A program made the translations under genes and the position numbers. This document shows positions 35,529-45,255 of a stretch of DNA of 64,000 nucleotides, in pieces (position 1 is the first letter of the stretch; the number at the start of each line of letters is the position of its first letter). The stretch is taken from positions 2,604,001 through 2,668,000 of the forward strand of contig NZ_CP009459.1 of NCBI RefSeq assembly GCF_000758325.1. The letters are read 5' to 3'. The notes beneath the pieces are model-generated. The model searched no databases, was not told the DNA's origin, and saw only the letters and a list, made by a program, of their open reading frames with translations. Source of the stretch: Cedecea neteri. GTDB taxonomy: Bacteria > Pseudomonadota > Gammaproteobacteria > Enterobacterales > Enterobacteriaceae.

Positions 35529-35756
35529 TTAAACGTTTTTACGCTCGATGGTTTGTTCACCCCAGAAGAGCGAATCCTTATCGGTTTTAGCAAAGGCGAG
35601 CGCCAGCACTTCATCGCTCCCTTCTTCCCAAATTTTTTCGGCCAGCTTTTCGTCATACTTCGCTAGCTCAAAAATGGCTTCTGCAATTTCTGGTGAGGTC
35701 TGGCGTAGACTTGCCCACTCGCCAACGTGGTGGGCTTTTGCTTGTGATGTGGTCAT
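35529..35756 (-). CDS. yccJ: YccJ family protein
   Basis: 75-residue acidic protein of unknown function, nearly identical to E. coli YccJ ([30 protein letters not shown]). ATG behind GGAGG; a GTG immediately before it is possible. Seven bases downstream of wrbA, with which it forms an operon in E. coli under stationary-phase control. Confidence 0.95.
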   Translation of the reverse strand: MTTSQAKAHHVGEWASLRQTSPEIAEAIFELAKYDEKLAEKIWEEGSDEVLALAFAKTDKDSLFWGEQTIERKNV

Positions 35757-35766
35757 CACTCCTCCG

Positions 35767-36363
35767 TTAACCTTTCAGTTTGACCGCCAGGCCTGCGACG
35801 TGCTCGCCCTGGTAGCGGGCAATCGCCAGCTCTTCCTGGCTTGGCTGGCGTGTGCCGTCGCCGCCGGCAATAGTTGTGGCACCGTAAGGCGTGCCGCCGC
35901 GAACCTGAGAAACATCAAACAGCTCCTGCGCCGCATAGCCGATAGGCACAATCACCATCCCGTGGTGGGCGAGCGTGGTCCAGGTGGAGGTGATGGTCTG
36001 CTCCTGGCCGCCGCCGGTGCCAGTGGAGCTGAATACGCTGCCCAGTTTGCCGTAAAGCGCGCCGGAAGCCCAAAGGCCGCCCGTTTGATCGAGGAAGGTT
36101 CGCATCTGCCCGGCCATATTGCCGAAGCGGGTAGGGGTACCGAAGATGATAGCGTCGTAGTCGGCCAGTTCCTGCGGCGTGGCCACCGGCGCGGTGTGGG
36201 TTTTGCCCCCGGCTTTAGCAAAGGCTTCCGGGGCCATGGTTTCGGGCACGCGCTTTATCGTCACTTCCGCCCCATCGACTTTCTGTGCACCTTCCGCCAC
36301 GGCTTTAGCCATGGTTTCGATGTGTCCATACATTGAATAATAAAGCACCAGTACTTTAGCCAT
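35767..36363 (-). CDS. wrbA: NAD(P)H:quinone oxidoreductase WrbA
   Basis: Flavodoxin-like FMN protein that reduces quinones by two electrons. 198 residues, as in E. coli. FMN-binding segments: [36 protein letters not shown] and the GTGGGQEQT loop. First gene of wrbA-yccJ. The 376-bp upstream gap to ymdF contains a RutR-like half site and no gene I can support. Confidence 0.97.
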   Translation of the reverse strand: MAKVLVLYYSMYGHIETMAKAVAEGAQKVDGAEVTIKRVPETMAPEAFAKAGGKTHTAPVATPQELADYDAIIFGTPTRFGNMAGQMRTFLDQTGGLWASGALYGKLGSVFSSTGTGGGQEQTITSTWTTLAHHGMVIVPIGYAAQELFDVSQVRGGTPYGATTIAGGDGTRQPSQEELAIARYQGEHVAGLAVKLKG

Positions 36364-36522
36364 CTTGCTTCACTCCTCAGTTGAACTGCAGTTTGACTGC
36401 GCTCCTTTAAAGATATGACCTGTGGCGCAGAGTGCAAACCTGAGTGACCTTTCCTTGATACATCACAAGCACAGATGAAATTTTGACCCTGTAGCATTAG
36501 CTAACATTTTATTGGCTGTTTT

Positions 36523-36538
36523 TTGACCATGTGGAAGA
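36523..36538. promoter_or_regulatory. Possible RutR-like site
   Basis: TTGACCATGTGGAAGA keeps one perfect RutR arm (TTGACCA) and TGG of the other (consensus TTGACCA-NN-TGGTCAA), with two mismatches in the outer right arm. It lies between wrbA and ymdF, where E. coli has the start of the rut region. Confidence 0.35.
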
Positions 36539-36739
36539 GGAGCTTATAGCGCCGCATTGGCAGGATAAAAAGATAAGCTCACCGGCATGTTTCTGGATAT
36601 GTCTGAACAGAAGCTCGACCGCGCCGGTGCACTAAGCTTAGACCCACGCGGTAACGTTGGCGGCAAGCCCGCCTGGCCGCGTGCAAAAGCGTTCTCTTTT
36701 ATTGAATGCAATATGATGTCCTAAATCCGGAGGTTAGAA

Positions 36740-36913
36740 ATGGCAAACCATCGTGGTGGTTCAGGTAATTTCGCTGAAGACCGTGAAAGAGCATCAGAAG
36801 CAGGTCGTAAAGGTGGCCAGCACAGCGGCGGTAACTTCAAAAACGATCCGCAGCGCGCCTCAGAAGCTGGTCAAAAAGGGGGTAAAAACAGCCACGGCAG
36901 CAAAAATAAATAG
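36740..36913 (+). CDS. ymdF: YmdF, KGG-repeat stress protein
   Basis: 57-residue hydrophilic protein with two repeats of the con-10/KGG type: GNFAEDRERASEAGRKGGQ and GNFKNDPQRASEAGQKGGK. Members are induced in stationary phase and desiccation and are related to Salmonella YciG. Strong ribosome site CCGGAGG. Closely matches E. coli YmdF and sits at the same chromosomal place next to wrbA. Confidence 0.93.
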   Translation: MANHRGGSGNFAEDRERASEAGRKGGQHSGGNFKNDPQRASEAGQKGGKNSHGSKNK

Positions 36914-36965
36914 CCGTGACTTTGTGAAGCGCACGGCGGATTGACGCTTGCGCCGAAATTACCCC

Positions 36966-36990
36966 AACCGCCGGTTAGCCGGCGGTTTTT
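36966..36990 (+). terminator. ymdF terminator
   Basis: AACCGCCGG, TTAG loop, CCGGCGGTT followed by a T run. Confidence 0.92.
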
Positions 36991-37068
36991 TATTTTCCCA
37001 TTGCAACAAAATGTGACTGGAAGCACTATAGACCCTCGACTTTCACCCTGATTTTTCCGGTCCGCCTC

Positions 37069-38004
37069 ATGTCTGCGTCATTAAGCCGTTATAAATTCTC
37101 CGTTAAGCCGCAGGAAGCGCTGCTTATCCTCATTACCATGTTCTGGGGCGGTACGTTCCTGGCCGTGCAGTACGCCATGACGATGAGCGACCCGTTTTTC
37201 TTTGTTGGTCTGCGCTTTGCCACCGCCGCCATTGCCGTGGGGCTGCTGTCGCTGAAATCGCTGCGCGGGTTAACCTGGCTTGAAATCAAAGCGGGGGTGA
37301 TGATCGGCGTGGCGATTGCCATCGGCTACAGCATGCAGACCTGGGGACTCCAGACGATTCCCAGCAGCAAATCCGCCTTTATTACCGCGATGTACGTGCC
37401 CGTTGTGCCGCTCCTGCAGTGGATCTGCCTTGGTCGTATGCCGGGCCTGATGTCATGGATTGGCGTCGCGCTGGCGTTTGTTGGCCTGATTTTTCTTGCC
37501 GGGCCGGAGGGCACCAGCCTTTCGCTTGGGGCAGGGGAAATCATTACGCTAATCGGTGCCGTGGCGATTGCCGCCGAGATAATCCTTATAAGCGCCTGGG
37601 CGGGGAAAGTGGATATCAAACGTGTGACCGTGGTGCAGCTGGCAACGGCTTCGCTGGTGTCGTTTGCAGCGATGGTCCCCGCCGGGGAAAGCGTGCCGCA
37701 TTTCAGCCCAGGGCTGGTGGTGATTGCCCTGGGGCTGGGGATTTTCAGCGCCATCATTCAGGTGACGATGAACTGGGCGCAGCGCAGCGTGTCGCCGACC
37801 CGCGCCACGGTAATTTATACCGGTGAGCCGGTTTGGGCGGGGATCTTTGGCCGCATGGCGGGTGAGCGCCTCCCGATGCTTGCGCTGGTGGGCGGGGCGT
37901 TGATCGTGCTCGGGGTGCTGGTGAGTGAGCTGAAGCTCAAGCGCAAGAAAGCGGCAAACGCGGAGCGCGACTGGCAGGAAGATACCGAAGGTGAGGGCGT
38001 CTGA
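37069..38004 (+). CDS. EamA/DMT-family exporter
   Basis: 311-residue drug/metabolite transporter family protein: ten hydrophobic helices in two EamA repeats (about 17-145 and 155-290), with FWGGTFLAVQYA and TRATVIYTGEPVWAG as family signatures and a basic tail (KLKRKKAANAERDW). Probable exporter of amino acids or metabolites; substrate unknown. It occupies the place of the missing rut operon and is 37 bp upstream of rutR on the same strand, so it may be co-transcribed with rutR and controlled by it. Confidence 0.85.
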   Translation: MSASLSRYKFSVKPQEALLILITMFWGGTFLAVQYAMTMSDPFFFVGLRFATAAIAVGLLSLKSLRGLTWLEIKAGVMIGVAIAIGYSMQTWGLQTIPSSKSAFITAMYVPVVPLLQWICLGRMPGLMSWIGVALAFVGLIFLAGPEGTSLSLGAGEIITLIGAVAIAAEIILISAWAGKVDIKRVTVVQLATASLVSFAAMVPAGESVPHFSPGLVVIALGLGIFSAIIQVTMNWAQRSVSPTRATVIYTGEPVWAGIFGRMAGERLPMLALVGGALIVLGVLVSELKLKRKKAANAERDWQEDTEGEGV

Positions 38005-38041
38005 GCTATACTTCAGGCCAGCGAAAAAAAGGAGAGCTCGC

Positions 38042-38683
38042 ATGGCCGCCGCCACTGATATCAAAACCCCTGGACGCCGCTCGAAAGCCGTCGCCGCCAA
38101 AAAACAGGCCATTCTTGACGCTGCACTGGCGTTTTTTTCGCAATACGGCATTCACGGCACCAGCCTTGAGCAGGTGGCCGAGCGGGCCGAAGTGTCAAAA
38201 ACCAACCTGCTTTATTACTACCCTTCCAAAGAAGCGCTCTACATCGCGGTGCTGAAGCAGATCCTGGATATCTGGCTGGCACCGCTGCGCGCCTTTAGGG
38301 AAGATTTGCAGCCGCTGGTGGCGATTGGGGAATACATTCGCCTCAAGCTTGAAGTTTCAAGGGATTACCCGCAGGCCTCTAAGCTGTTTTGCCTGGAGAT
38401 GCTGCAGGGCGCGCCTTTGCTGAAAGGCGAGCTGACGGGCGACCTGAAAGCGCTGGTGAACGAGAAGTCGGCGATCATTGCCGGCTGGGTCGCCAGCGGC
38501 AAACTGGCGGCGATCGATCCGCACCACCTGATTTTTATGCTCTGGGCGACCACTCAGCACTATGCGGATTTTGCCAGCCAGGTTGAGGCCGTCACTGGCA
38601 ATACGCTGCAGGATGAAGACTTTTTCCGCCGCACGGTGGAAAACGTGCAGCGGATGATTATTGAGGGGATTCGGGTGCGTTAA
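38042..38683 (+). CDS. rutR: Pyrimidine-responsive regulator RutR
   Basis: TetR-family regulator that in E. coli senses uracil and thymine and controls pyrimidine degradation, carAB and others. 213 residues from the ATG behind AAGGAGAG. The helix-turn-helix (GTSLEQVAERAEVSKTNLLYYYPSKEALY) and the ligand domain (QILDIWLAPLRAFREDLQPLVAIGEYIRLKLEVSRDYPQASKLFCLEML) align nearly end to end with E. coli RutR. The rutABCDEFG operon it represses in E. coli is absent here. Confidence 0.93.
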   Translation: MAAATDIKTPGRRSKAVAAKKQAILDAALAFFSQYGIHGTSLEQVAERAEVSKTNLLYYYPSKEALYIAVLKQILDIWLAPLRAFREDLQPLVAIGEYIRLKLEVSRDYPQASKLFCLEMLQGAPLLKGELTGDLKALVNEKSAIIAGWVASGKLAAIDPHHLIFMLWATTQHYADFASQVEAVTGNTLQDEDFFRRTVENVQRMIIEGIRVR

Positions 38684-38689
38684 TCGCAC

Positions 38690-39082
38690 TTACTTAGGGG
38701 GCAGGACGCAACTCACGTCGCCCTCTTCGCACTCCAGCGTGCCTTTCAGCAGTTCGGTACGTTCCAGCGTTTTATCCGCCAGGCAGTTGGCGCGCACCAT
38801 CGGGTAGACTGAACCTTGTTCCGCGCCTGAACTCATAAAATCACAGTCTGCATCGCGGAAGGCTATCCATGCGTTCTGCGCTTTCCTGAGCAGATCTTTT
38901 TGCTTGTCGGTTGCCCGGGACATCACTTCTTTATAGGTTTTATTCAGCCGCTCGTCCTGCTTTTTATACTCTGCGGCATAGCACTGGTTCATATCGGCCT
39001 GGGTGGCGGCGGAATCACAGCCATCGGCCATAGCGGCTCCGCTCAGCAGCAGCCCAACAGCAAGTAAACACACGCGTTTCAT
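38690..39082 (-). CDS. LprI-like secreted protein (DUF1311)
   Basis: 130-residue periplasmic protein with signal peptide MKRVCLLAVGLLLSGAAMA. The mature part has the DUF1311/LprI pattern: CDSAATQADMNQCYAAEYKKQDERLNKTYKEVM, AWIAFRDADCDF and CLADKTLERTELL, with six cysteines likely paired. Relatives include lysozyme inhibitors, but that role is not shown for this protein. Convergent with rutR (6-bp gap). Confidence 0.85.
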   Translation of the reverse strand: MKRVCLLAVGLLLSGAAMADGCDSAATQADMNQCYAAEYKKQDERLNKTYKEVMSRATDKQKDLLRKAQNAWIAFRDADCDFMSSGAEQGSVYPMVRANCLADKTLERTELLKGTLECEEGDVSCVLPPK

Positions 39083-39098
39083 TCTGGTGTCCTCAAAT

Positions 39099-39124
39099 AA
39101 AAAGGGCTCTCAAATGAGAGCCCT
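39099..39124 (-). terminator. putA terminator
   Basis: Minus strand: AGGGCTCTC, ATTT loop, GAGAGCCCT followed by TTTTATTT, 18 bases after the putA stop. Confidence 0.92.
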
Positions 39125-39141
39125 CGTAGGGTAGCGGAGTG

Positions 39142-42100
39142 TTAACCGATTGTCATCAGACTGGCGTTGCCGCCCGCGGCAGCGGTGTTCACGCTCAGCG
39201 AACGCTCCACGTAGAGACGCTCGAGCAGGATGTTACTTTCCCCGCGCGCGAAGCCCTGAACCGAAACAATTGCCCCGGAGCGAGCCGCGACGGCTTCGCA
39301 AAGTTTGCGTAGCTGGTCGGAGTCGCCGTGGTAAATCACCGCCTCAAACGGCTGCTTCAGCAGATCTTCCGGCTTGGCAAAATCAACCTGCTGCTGCACG
39401 GCTTTAGGCAACTGCTTCGCCAGGTCGCGATGCAGGCTGTCATCCGCCCACAGCGCACGGCTGCCCACGCTGGTGACCGCCGCCAGCTGCACTAGCGCAT
39501 CGCGCTCATCGTCGGCGACGCAAAGGATGCGTTCACGCGGCAGCAGGGCGTAGGTGTTGCGCTCCCCGGTTGGGCCAGGCAGCACACGCAGCGTCCCGCT
39601 TTGCGCCAGCTCGCCAAACTGCTGGCAAACGGCTTTCAGCTCTTCGCGGTTGGCCGCCCACTCGCTGAGTGCCTGATGGGCAATCTGCAGATCGCTCTTC
39701 AGGGAAGCATCCACCGGGGTTTCCGCATCGTGGCGGTTGAAGGTGGTTTGCAGCGCATTTTCCGGGCGGCTCGCCAGCAGGCGGTACAGGTACAGCGGAC
39801 CACCTGCTTTAGGACCGGTTCCGGACAGGCCTTCGCCGCCGAATGGCTGAACGCCAACCACGGCACCGACCATGTTGCGGTTAACATACATGTTGCCGAC
39901 GTGAGCGGAGCCGGTGACCTGGGCAATCGTCTCGTCGATACGGGTATGCACGCCGAGCGTCAGGCCATAGCCTGCGGCATTGATCTGCTTAATTAGCGAT
40001 TCAAGATTGTTGCGGCTGTAACGCACTACATGCAGCACCGGGCCGAACACTTCTTTCTTCATCTCGTCGAAGCTTTCCAGCTCGATAAGGGTTGGCGCGA
40101 CAAACGTGCCGGACTGCCATTCGCGCGCGTCCACGCTGTTTTCACGCACGGCCTGGAACACGGTGCGGCCTTTGGCGCGCATCGCCTGGATGTGCTTTTC
40201 AATATTCTGCTGCGCTTCAGCGTCAATCACCGGCCCGATGTCGGTGGTGAGACGGCCAGGGTTACCCATGCGGCATTCCGCCATGGCACCACGCAGCATT
40301 TGCAGCGTGTGGTCAGCCACGTCTTCCTGCAGGCAGAGTACGCGCAGGGCAGAGCAGCGCTGCCCGGCGCTGTCGAAGGCGGAAGAAACCACGTCCACCA
40401 CAACCTGCTCGGTTAGCGCGGAGGAGTCCACGATCATCGCGTTGAGGCCGCCGGTTTCCGCAATCAGCGGCGTTGGGCGGCCCTGAGGATCGAGGCGGTC
40501 TGCGATATTACGCTGCAGCAGAGACGCGACTTCGGTTGAGCCGGTGAACATCACGCCGCGCACGCTCGGGTCGCCCGTGAGCTGGGCCCCGACGGTTTCA
40601 CCGCGGCCAGGCAATAGCTGGAGTACGCCAGCAGGCACGCCAGCTTCAAGCAGGATAGCCACGCCCTGAGCGGCAATTAGCGGGGTTTGTTCCGCAGGTT
40701 TGGCCAGGACGCTGTTCCCGGCGGCAAGTGCGGCAGCAATCTGGCCGGTAAAGATAGCCAGCGGGAAGTTCCACGGGCTGATACAGACCACCGGGCCAAG
40801 AGGACGATGCGTTTCATTATCGAAGTCGTCACGCACCTGGCCGGCGTAATAGTGCAGGAAGTCCACCGCTTCACGCACTTCGGCAATCGCGTTGCTGAAG
40901 GTTTTACCCGCTTCGCGCACGAGGATGCCGATCAGCTGCTGCATTCGGCTATCCATCATCACGGCGGCGCGTTCGAGAATAGCGGCACGCTCCTGCGGCG
41001 GGGTGGCAAACCAGATTGGCGCGTGGTTGACGGCATTCTCAAGCGCGAGGGAAACCTCTTCGCTCGTGGCTTCGCGGGTGTAACCCACAACGTCGGTTGG
41101 CTCAGCCGGGTTTTTCACCGGCGTTAATTCGCCTTCAACAACCGGCTGCTCCAGCACAGGCGTGGCCTGCCATTTCTGCGCGGCGCTGTTCAGCAGGGCG
41201 GAAGAAAGAGACGCCAGGCGATGTTCGTTGGCTAAATCAAGGCCACTGGAGTTGGTGCGTTCCGCTCCGTAAAGCGCTTTTGGCAGGGCGATTTTAGGAT
41301 GCGGTAATCCTGGCTGGCCTTCTTTGGCGGCCATGGCTTCCACCGCGCTCACCGGGTCGGCAACCAGGTCGTCCAGCGGCAGGGTGGCGTCGGCAATCCG
41401 GTTGACGAAAGAGGTGTTGGCGCCGTTTTCCAGCAGGCGACGCACCAGGTAAGCCAGCAGCGTTTCGTGCGTACCCACCGGCGCATAGATACGGCAAGGA
41501 CGGTTCAGTTTGCCGTCGGCAATTTTCCCTACCACCTGCTCATACAGCGGTTCGCCCATGCCGTGCAGACACTGGAACTCGTACTGGCCCGGGTAATAGT
41601 TCTGCCCGGCCAGGTTATAAATCGCGGCCAGCGTGTGGGCGTTGTGGGTCGCAAACTGTGGGTAGATCAGGTTCGGCACGGCCAGCAGTTTTTTGGCGCA
41701 GGCGAGGTAGGAGATGTCGGTGTACACCTTGCGGGTGTAGACCGGGTAACCTTCCAGGCCGTCGACCTGGGCGCGTTTGATTTCGCTGTCCCAGTAGGCG
41801 CCTTTGACCAGGCGAATCATCAGGCGGCGACGGCTGCGGGTGGCCAGATCAACCAGGTAATCAATTACAAACGGGCAGCGTTTTTGATAGGCCTGAATAA
41901 CAAAGCCGATGCCGTTCCAGCCCGCCAGCTCAGGTTCAAAACAGAGTTTTTCCAGCAGATCGAGGGAGATCTCCAGGCGGTCGGCCTCTTCGGCGTCAAT
42001 GTTAATGCCAACGTCATACTGGCGAGCCAGTAACGTGAGGGACTTCAGGCGTGGGTACAGCTCTTCCATCACGCGGTCGTACTGCGCACGGCTGTAACGT

Positions 42101-43104
42101 GGGTGCAGGGCGGAAAGCTTGATGGAAATACCCGGGCCTTCATAAATACCGCGGCCGTTGGACGCTTTACCGATGGCGTGAATCGCCTGCTGGTAGGAAA
42201 CCATATAGGCCTGTGCGTCGGCGGCGGTCAGCGCAGCTTCACCCAGCATGTCGTAGGAATAACGGAAACCTTTTTCTTCCAGCTTGCGGGCGTTAGCCAG
42301 CGCTTCGGCGATGGTTTCCCCGGTCACGAACTGCTCGCCCATCAGGCGCATCGCCATGTCCACGCCTTTACGCACCAGCGGCTCACCGCTTTTGCTGATG
42401 ATGCGGTTCAGGGAGCGGGAAAGACTCGCTTCGTTATGGGTGGACACCAGGCGGCCGGTAAACAGCAGGCCCCAGGTTGCAGCGTTCACGAACAGCGACG
42501 GGCTGCGGCCAATGTGCGAGTGCCAGTTGCCGTTGCTGATTTTGTCGCGGATCAGCGCGTCGCGGGTGGCTTTATCCGGGATACGCAGCAGCGCTTCGGC
42601 GAGGCACATCAGCGCCACGCCCTCCAGGGAAGACAACGAGAACTCCTGCAGCAGGCTCTGAACCATGCCCGCGCGGCCTGAAGCCGTTTTCTGGTTACGC
42701 AACTTGTCGGCCAACTGATAAGCCAGCTTCTGCGTCTGCTCGGCGATTGCCGGGGCCAGGCGCGCCTGCTCAAGGATCATCGGGACTGCGTCGGTTTCAG
42801 GGCGACGCCACGCGGCGGTAATCGCGGCCCGGCTGACGGACTGCGGCAGGATTTGCTCGGCAAAGTCGAGGAACGGCTGCGCCACTTCTTCAGGCTGCAC
42901 CGGAGATTCTTCGCTCTCATTGGCCGCCCCGGCCAGCAGGGCTGGCAGCTCAGGCAACTCATCGCTGCTTTCCAGGCGCTCGAGATAATTAAAAATCGCC
43001 TGCTTAATCAGCCAGTGTGGGGTGCGGTCAATGCGCGAGGCGGCTTCTTTAATGCGGTCGCGCGTCGCTTCATCCAGTTTTACGCCCATCGTGGTGGTGC
43101 CCAT
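39142..43104 (-). CDS. putA: Trifunctional proline utilisation protein PutA
   Basis: 1320 residues, the E. coli length. An N-terminal ribbon-helix-helix DNA-binding domain (about 1-47, [32 protein letters not shown]) makes it the repressor of the put genes. The FAD proline dehydrogenase barrel follows ([29 protein letters not shown]) and then the P5C dehydrogenase with NAD-binding [23 protein letters not shown], catalytic-site [12 protein letters not shown] and nucleophile cysteine in [11 protein letters not shown]. Oxidises proline to glutamate with channelling. Divergent from putP; binding sites for its own DNA-binding domain lie between them. Confidence 0.98.
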   Translation of the reverse strand: MGTTTMGVKLDEATRDRIKEAASRIDRTPHWLIKQAIFNYLERLESSDELPELPALLAGAANESEESPVQPEEVAQPFLDFAEQILPQSVSRAAITAAWRRPETDAVPMILEQARLAPAIAEQTQKLAYQLADKLRNQKTASGRAGMVQSLLQEFSLSSLEGVALMCLAEALLRIPDKATRDALIRDKISNGNWHSHIGRSPSLFVNAATWGLLFTGRLVSTHNEASLSRSLNRIISKSGEPLVRKGVDMAMRLMGEQFVTGETIAEALANARKLEEKGFRYSYDMLGEAALTAADAQAYMVSYQQAIHAIGKASNGRGIYEGPGISIKLSALHPRYSRAQYDRVMEELYPRLKSLTLLARQYDVGINIDAEEADRLEISLDLLEKLCFEPELAGWNGIGFVIQAYQKRCPFVIDYLVDLATRSRRRLMIRLVKGAYWDSEIKRAQVDGLEGYPVYTRKVYTDISYLACAKKLLAVPNLIYPQFATHNAHTLAAIYNLAGQNYYPGQYEFQCLHGMGEPLYEQVVGKIADGKLNRPCRIYAPVGTHETLLAYLVRRLLENGANTSFVNRIADATLPLDDLVADPVSAVEAMAAKEGQPGLPHPKIALPKALYGAERTNSSGLDLANEHRLASLSSALLNSAAQKWQATPVLEQPVVEGELTPVKNPAEPTDVVGYTREATSEEVSLALENAVNHAPIWFATPPQERAAILERAAVMMDSRMQQLIGILVREAGKTFSNAIAEVREAVDFLHYYAGQVRDDFDNETHRPLGPVVCISPWNFPLAIFTGQIAAALAAGNSVLAKPAEQTPLIAAQGVAILLEAGVPAGVLQLLPGRGETVGAQLTGDPSVRGVMFTGSTEVASLLQRNIADRLDPQGRPTPLIAETGGLNAMIVDSSALTEQVVVDVVSSAFDSAGQRCSALRVLCLQEDVADHTLQMLRGAMAECRMGNPGRLTTDIGPVIDAEAQQNIEKHIQAMRAKGRTVFQAVRENSVDAREWQSGTFVAPTLIELESFDEMKKEVFGPVLHVVRYSRNNLESLIKQINAAGYGLTLGVHTRIDETIAQVTGSAHVGNMYVNRNMVGAVVGVQPFGGEGLSGTGPKAGGPLYLYRLLASRPENALQTTFNRHDAETPVDASLKSDLQIAHQALSEWAANREELKAVCQQFGELAQSGTLRVLPGPTGERNTYALLPRERILCVADDERDALVQLAAVTSVGSRALWADDSLHRDLAKQLPKAVQQQVDFAKPEDLLKQPFEAVIYHGDSDQLRKLCEAVAARSGAIVSVQGFARGESNILLERLYVERSLSVNTAAAGGNASLMTIG

Positions 43105-43530
43105 ACGACAGTCTCCAGGTTAAGGATTATTTGGGGTTGTGCTTTGTTAGCCAGCAATATCTATGAAGTTGCAACTTTGTGCAACCTTGTTAAATAAAAG
43201 CCGATGACGGGCTCGCAAAAAAGGTGATTTGTTACCAGTAAGATAAGAAATTCGTCTGACGGGGTAGTCAGCGGAACGCTAGATTTATTGATGAAGTTAA
43301 CATTTTTAGAAGGTGCAACCGCCAAAAGTGTGAGTGAGTGCAACCTGGTGAAAAATGCTTACCTAACCCGGATGCAAACGATGTAAATGCCGTGTTAAAT
43401 CATTTGTGAAAAATAAAGGGTTCCGGCAGGATGCATTCCCCATTACATCACGATAACAACACAGCGCCTCGTTCCGGCGCGAAGCAGCCCGATCAGAGAG
43501 ATTGGGCGTAATAGCTATGGAGAAGTCTGA
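43105..43530. promoter_or_regulatory. putA-putP control region with PutA operators
   Basis: This 426-bp divergent gap holds five copies of the PutA recognition hexamer GTTGCA: overlapping opposite copies at 43168-43175 (GTTGCAAC), and TGCAAC at 43180-43185, 43314-43319 and 43339-43344. The grouping near both ends of the first half resembles the E. coli put regulatory region, so proline-responsive repression of both genes is expected. The remainder (43345-43530) holds the putP promoter and no gene. Confidence 0.85.
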
Positions 43531-45039
43531 ATGACAATTAGCACACCGATGCTGGTGACCTTCCTCGTTTATATCTTTGGCATGATTCTCATCGGCTTTA
43601 TCGCCTGGCGTTCAACCCGCAGCTTTGACGACTATATTCTTGGTGGCCGCAGCCTCGGGAGCGTGGTGACCGCGCTGTCGGCGGGCGCCTCGGATATGAG
43701 CGGCTGGCTGTTAATGGGGCTGCCGGGCGCGATCTTTATCTCCGGTATTTCAGAAAGCTGGATCGCCATCGGCCTGACCCTGGGGGCGTGGATCAACTGG
43801 AAATTAGTGGCGGGGCGCCTGCGCGTTCACACCGAAGTAAACAACAATGCGCTGACGCTGCCGGATTACTTTACCGGGCGTTTTGAAGACTCCAGCCGCC
43901 TGCTGCGTATTATCTCGGCGCTGGTGATCCTGCTGTTCTTCACCATCTATTGTGCTTCCGGCATTGTGGCCGGGGCGCGCCTGTTTGAAAGCACCTTTGG
44001 TATGAGCTACGAAACGGCGCTGTGGGCCGGAGCGGCCGCAACCATCCTCTACACCTTCGTCGGTGGATTCCTGGCGGTGAGCTGGACGGATACCGTGCAG
44101 GCCAGCCTGATGATCTTTGCCCTGATTCTGACGCCGGTGATGGTGATCATTGCCGTCGGCGGCCTCGATGATTCCCTGATGGTGATTAAGCAGAAGAGCA
44201 TCGAAAACGTCGATATGCTGAAAGGGCTGAATTTTGTGGCTATCGTTTCACTGATGGGCTGGGGCCTGGGCTACTTTGGCCAGCCGCATATTCTGGCGCG
44301 CTTTATGGCGGCGGATTCACACCACACCATAGTGAACGCACGCCGCATCAGTATGACCTGGATGATCCTCTGCCTGGCGGGTGCCTGTGCGGTGGGCTTC
44401 TTCGGGATTGCTTACTTTAACAACAACCCAGGGCAGGCCGGGGCGGTGACGCAAAACGGTGAGCGGGTGTTTATCGAGCTGGCGCAAATCCTGTTCAACC
44501 CGTGGATTGCCGGGATACTGCTCTCCGCGATTCTGGCGGCGGTGATGTCTACGCTGAGCTGCCAGCTGCTGGTGTGCTCCAGCGCGATTACCGAAGATCT
44601 GTACAAAGCGTTCCTGCGTAAAGGCGCGAGCCAGAAAGAGCTGGTGTGGGTAGGGCGTATGATGGTGCTGGTGGTGGCGCTGGTGGCGATTGCCCTTGCC
44701 GCCAACCCGGAAAACCGCGTACTGGGCCTGGTCAGCTACGCCTGGGCTGGTTTTGGCGCGGCGTTTGGCCCGGTGGTGCTGTTCTCGGTGATGTGGTCGC
44801 GCATGACCCGCAACGGGGCGCTGGTAGGGATGATTGTCGGGGCGGCAACCGTCCTGGTCTGGAAGCAGTTTGGCTGGCTGGGGCTGTACGAAATTATTCC
44901 TGGCTTCGCTTTCGCCAGCCTGGCGATTGTGGCGGTGAGCCTGCTGGGCAAAGCACCTTCAACGTCCATGCAGAAGCGTTTCGCCGACGCCGATGCGGTT
45001 TATCACACCGCGCCGCCGAGCAAGCTGCAGCCTGAGTAG
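43531..45039 (+). CDS. putP: Sodium/proline symporter PutP
   Basis: 502-residue sodium:solute symporter, E. coli length, with about 13 membrane helices. Conserved elements include GGRSLGSVVTALSAGASDMSGWLLMGLPGAIF (sodium and proline site) and GLGYFGQPHILARFMA. Imports proline for PutA. Its stop codon TAG lies within the first unit of a heptamer repeat. Confidence 0.97.
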   Translation: MTISTPMLVTFLVYIFGMILIGFIAWRSTRSFDDYILGGRSLGSVVTALSAGASDMSGWLLMGLPGAIFISGISESWIAIGLTLGAWINWKLVAGRLRVHTEVNNNALTLPDYFTGRFEDSSRLLRIISALVILLFFTIYCASGIVAGARLFESTFGMSYETALWAGAAATILYTFVGGFLAVSWTDTVQASLMIFALILTPVMVIIAVGGLDDSLMVIKQKSIENVDMLKGLNFVAIVSLMGWGLGYFGQPHILARFMAADSHHTIVNARRISMTWMILCLAGACAVGFFGIAYFNNNPGQAGAVTQNGERVFIELAQILFNPWIAGILLSAILAAVMSTLSCQLLVCSSAITEDLYKAFLRKGASQKELVWVGRMMVLVVALVAIALAANPENRVLGLVSYAWAGFGAAFGPVVLFSVMWSRMTRNGALVGMIVGAATVLVWKQFGWLGLYEIIPGFAFASLAIVAVSLLGKAPSTSMQKRFADADAVYHTAPPSKLQPE

Positions 45040-45097
45040 CAAGTAGCAAGTAGCAAGTAGCAAGTAACAAGTAACAAGTAACAAGTAACAAGTAACA
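45036..45097. repeat. Heptanucleotide tandem repeat at the putP stop
   Basis: Four copies of GTAGCAA followed directly by four copies of GTAACAA and a partial ninth unit (45092-45097). The putP stop TAG is bases 2-4 of the first unit, so copy-number change would not alter the protein. Typical of a slippage-prone VNTR. Confidence 0.95.
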
Positions 45098-45105
45098 TTT
45101 TACAG

Positions 45106-45129
45106 GGGCCGGTTAATCCGGCCCTTTTT
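45106..45129 (+). terminator. putP terminator
   Basis: GGGCCGG, TTAAT loop, CCGGCCC followed by TTTTT, eight bases beyond the heptamer array. Confidence 0.9.
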
Positions 45130-45178
45130 ACATCTGGTCATAAATATGTAATCCCCGTCTCTTGTTTTTCTTTTCAGC

Positions 45179-45197
45179 GCTAATGATAATCACAATC
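45179..45197. promoter_or_regulatory. Fur box of efeUOB
   Basis: GCTAATGATAATCACAATC matches the 19-bp Fur consensus at 16 positions and lies about 60 bp before efeU, predicting iron repression. Confidence 0.85.
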
Positions 45198-45255
45198 GTT
45201 ATGGTTTACTTTTCTTTACGTCAATTGACTTGTATTCACATCTGAGGTGTCAGGC

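Noticed and set aside
36587-36724. 45-codon frame upstream of ymdF
   Set aside because: No ribosome site before the ATG and no protein-like character; ends 15 bp before ymdF but could be chance.
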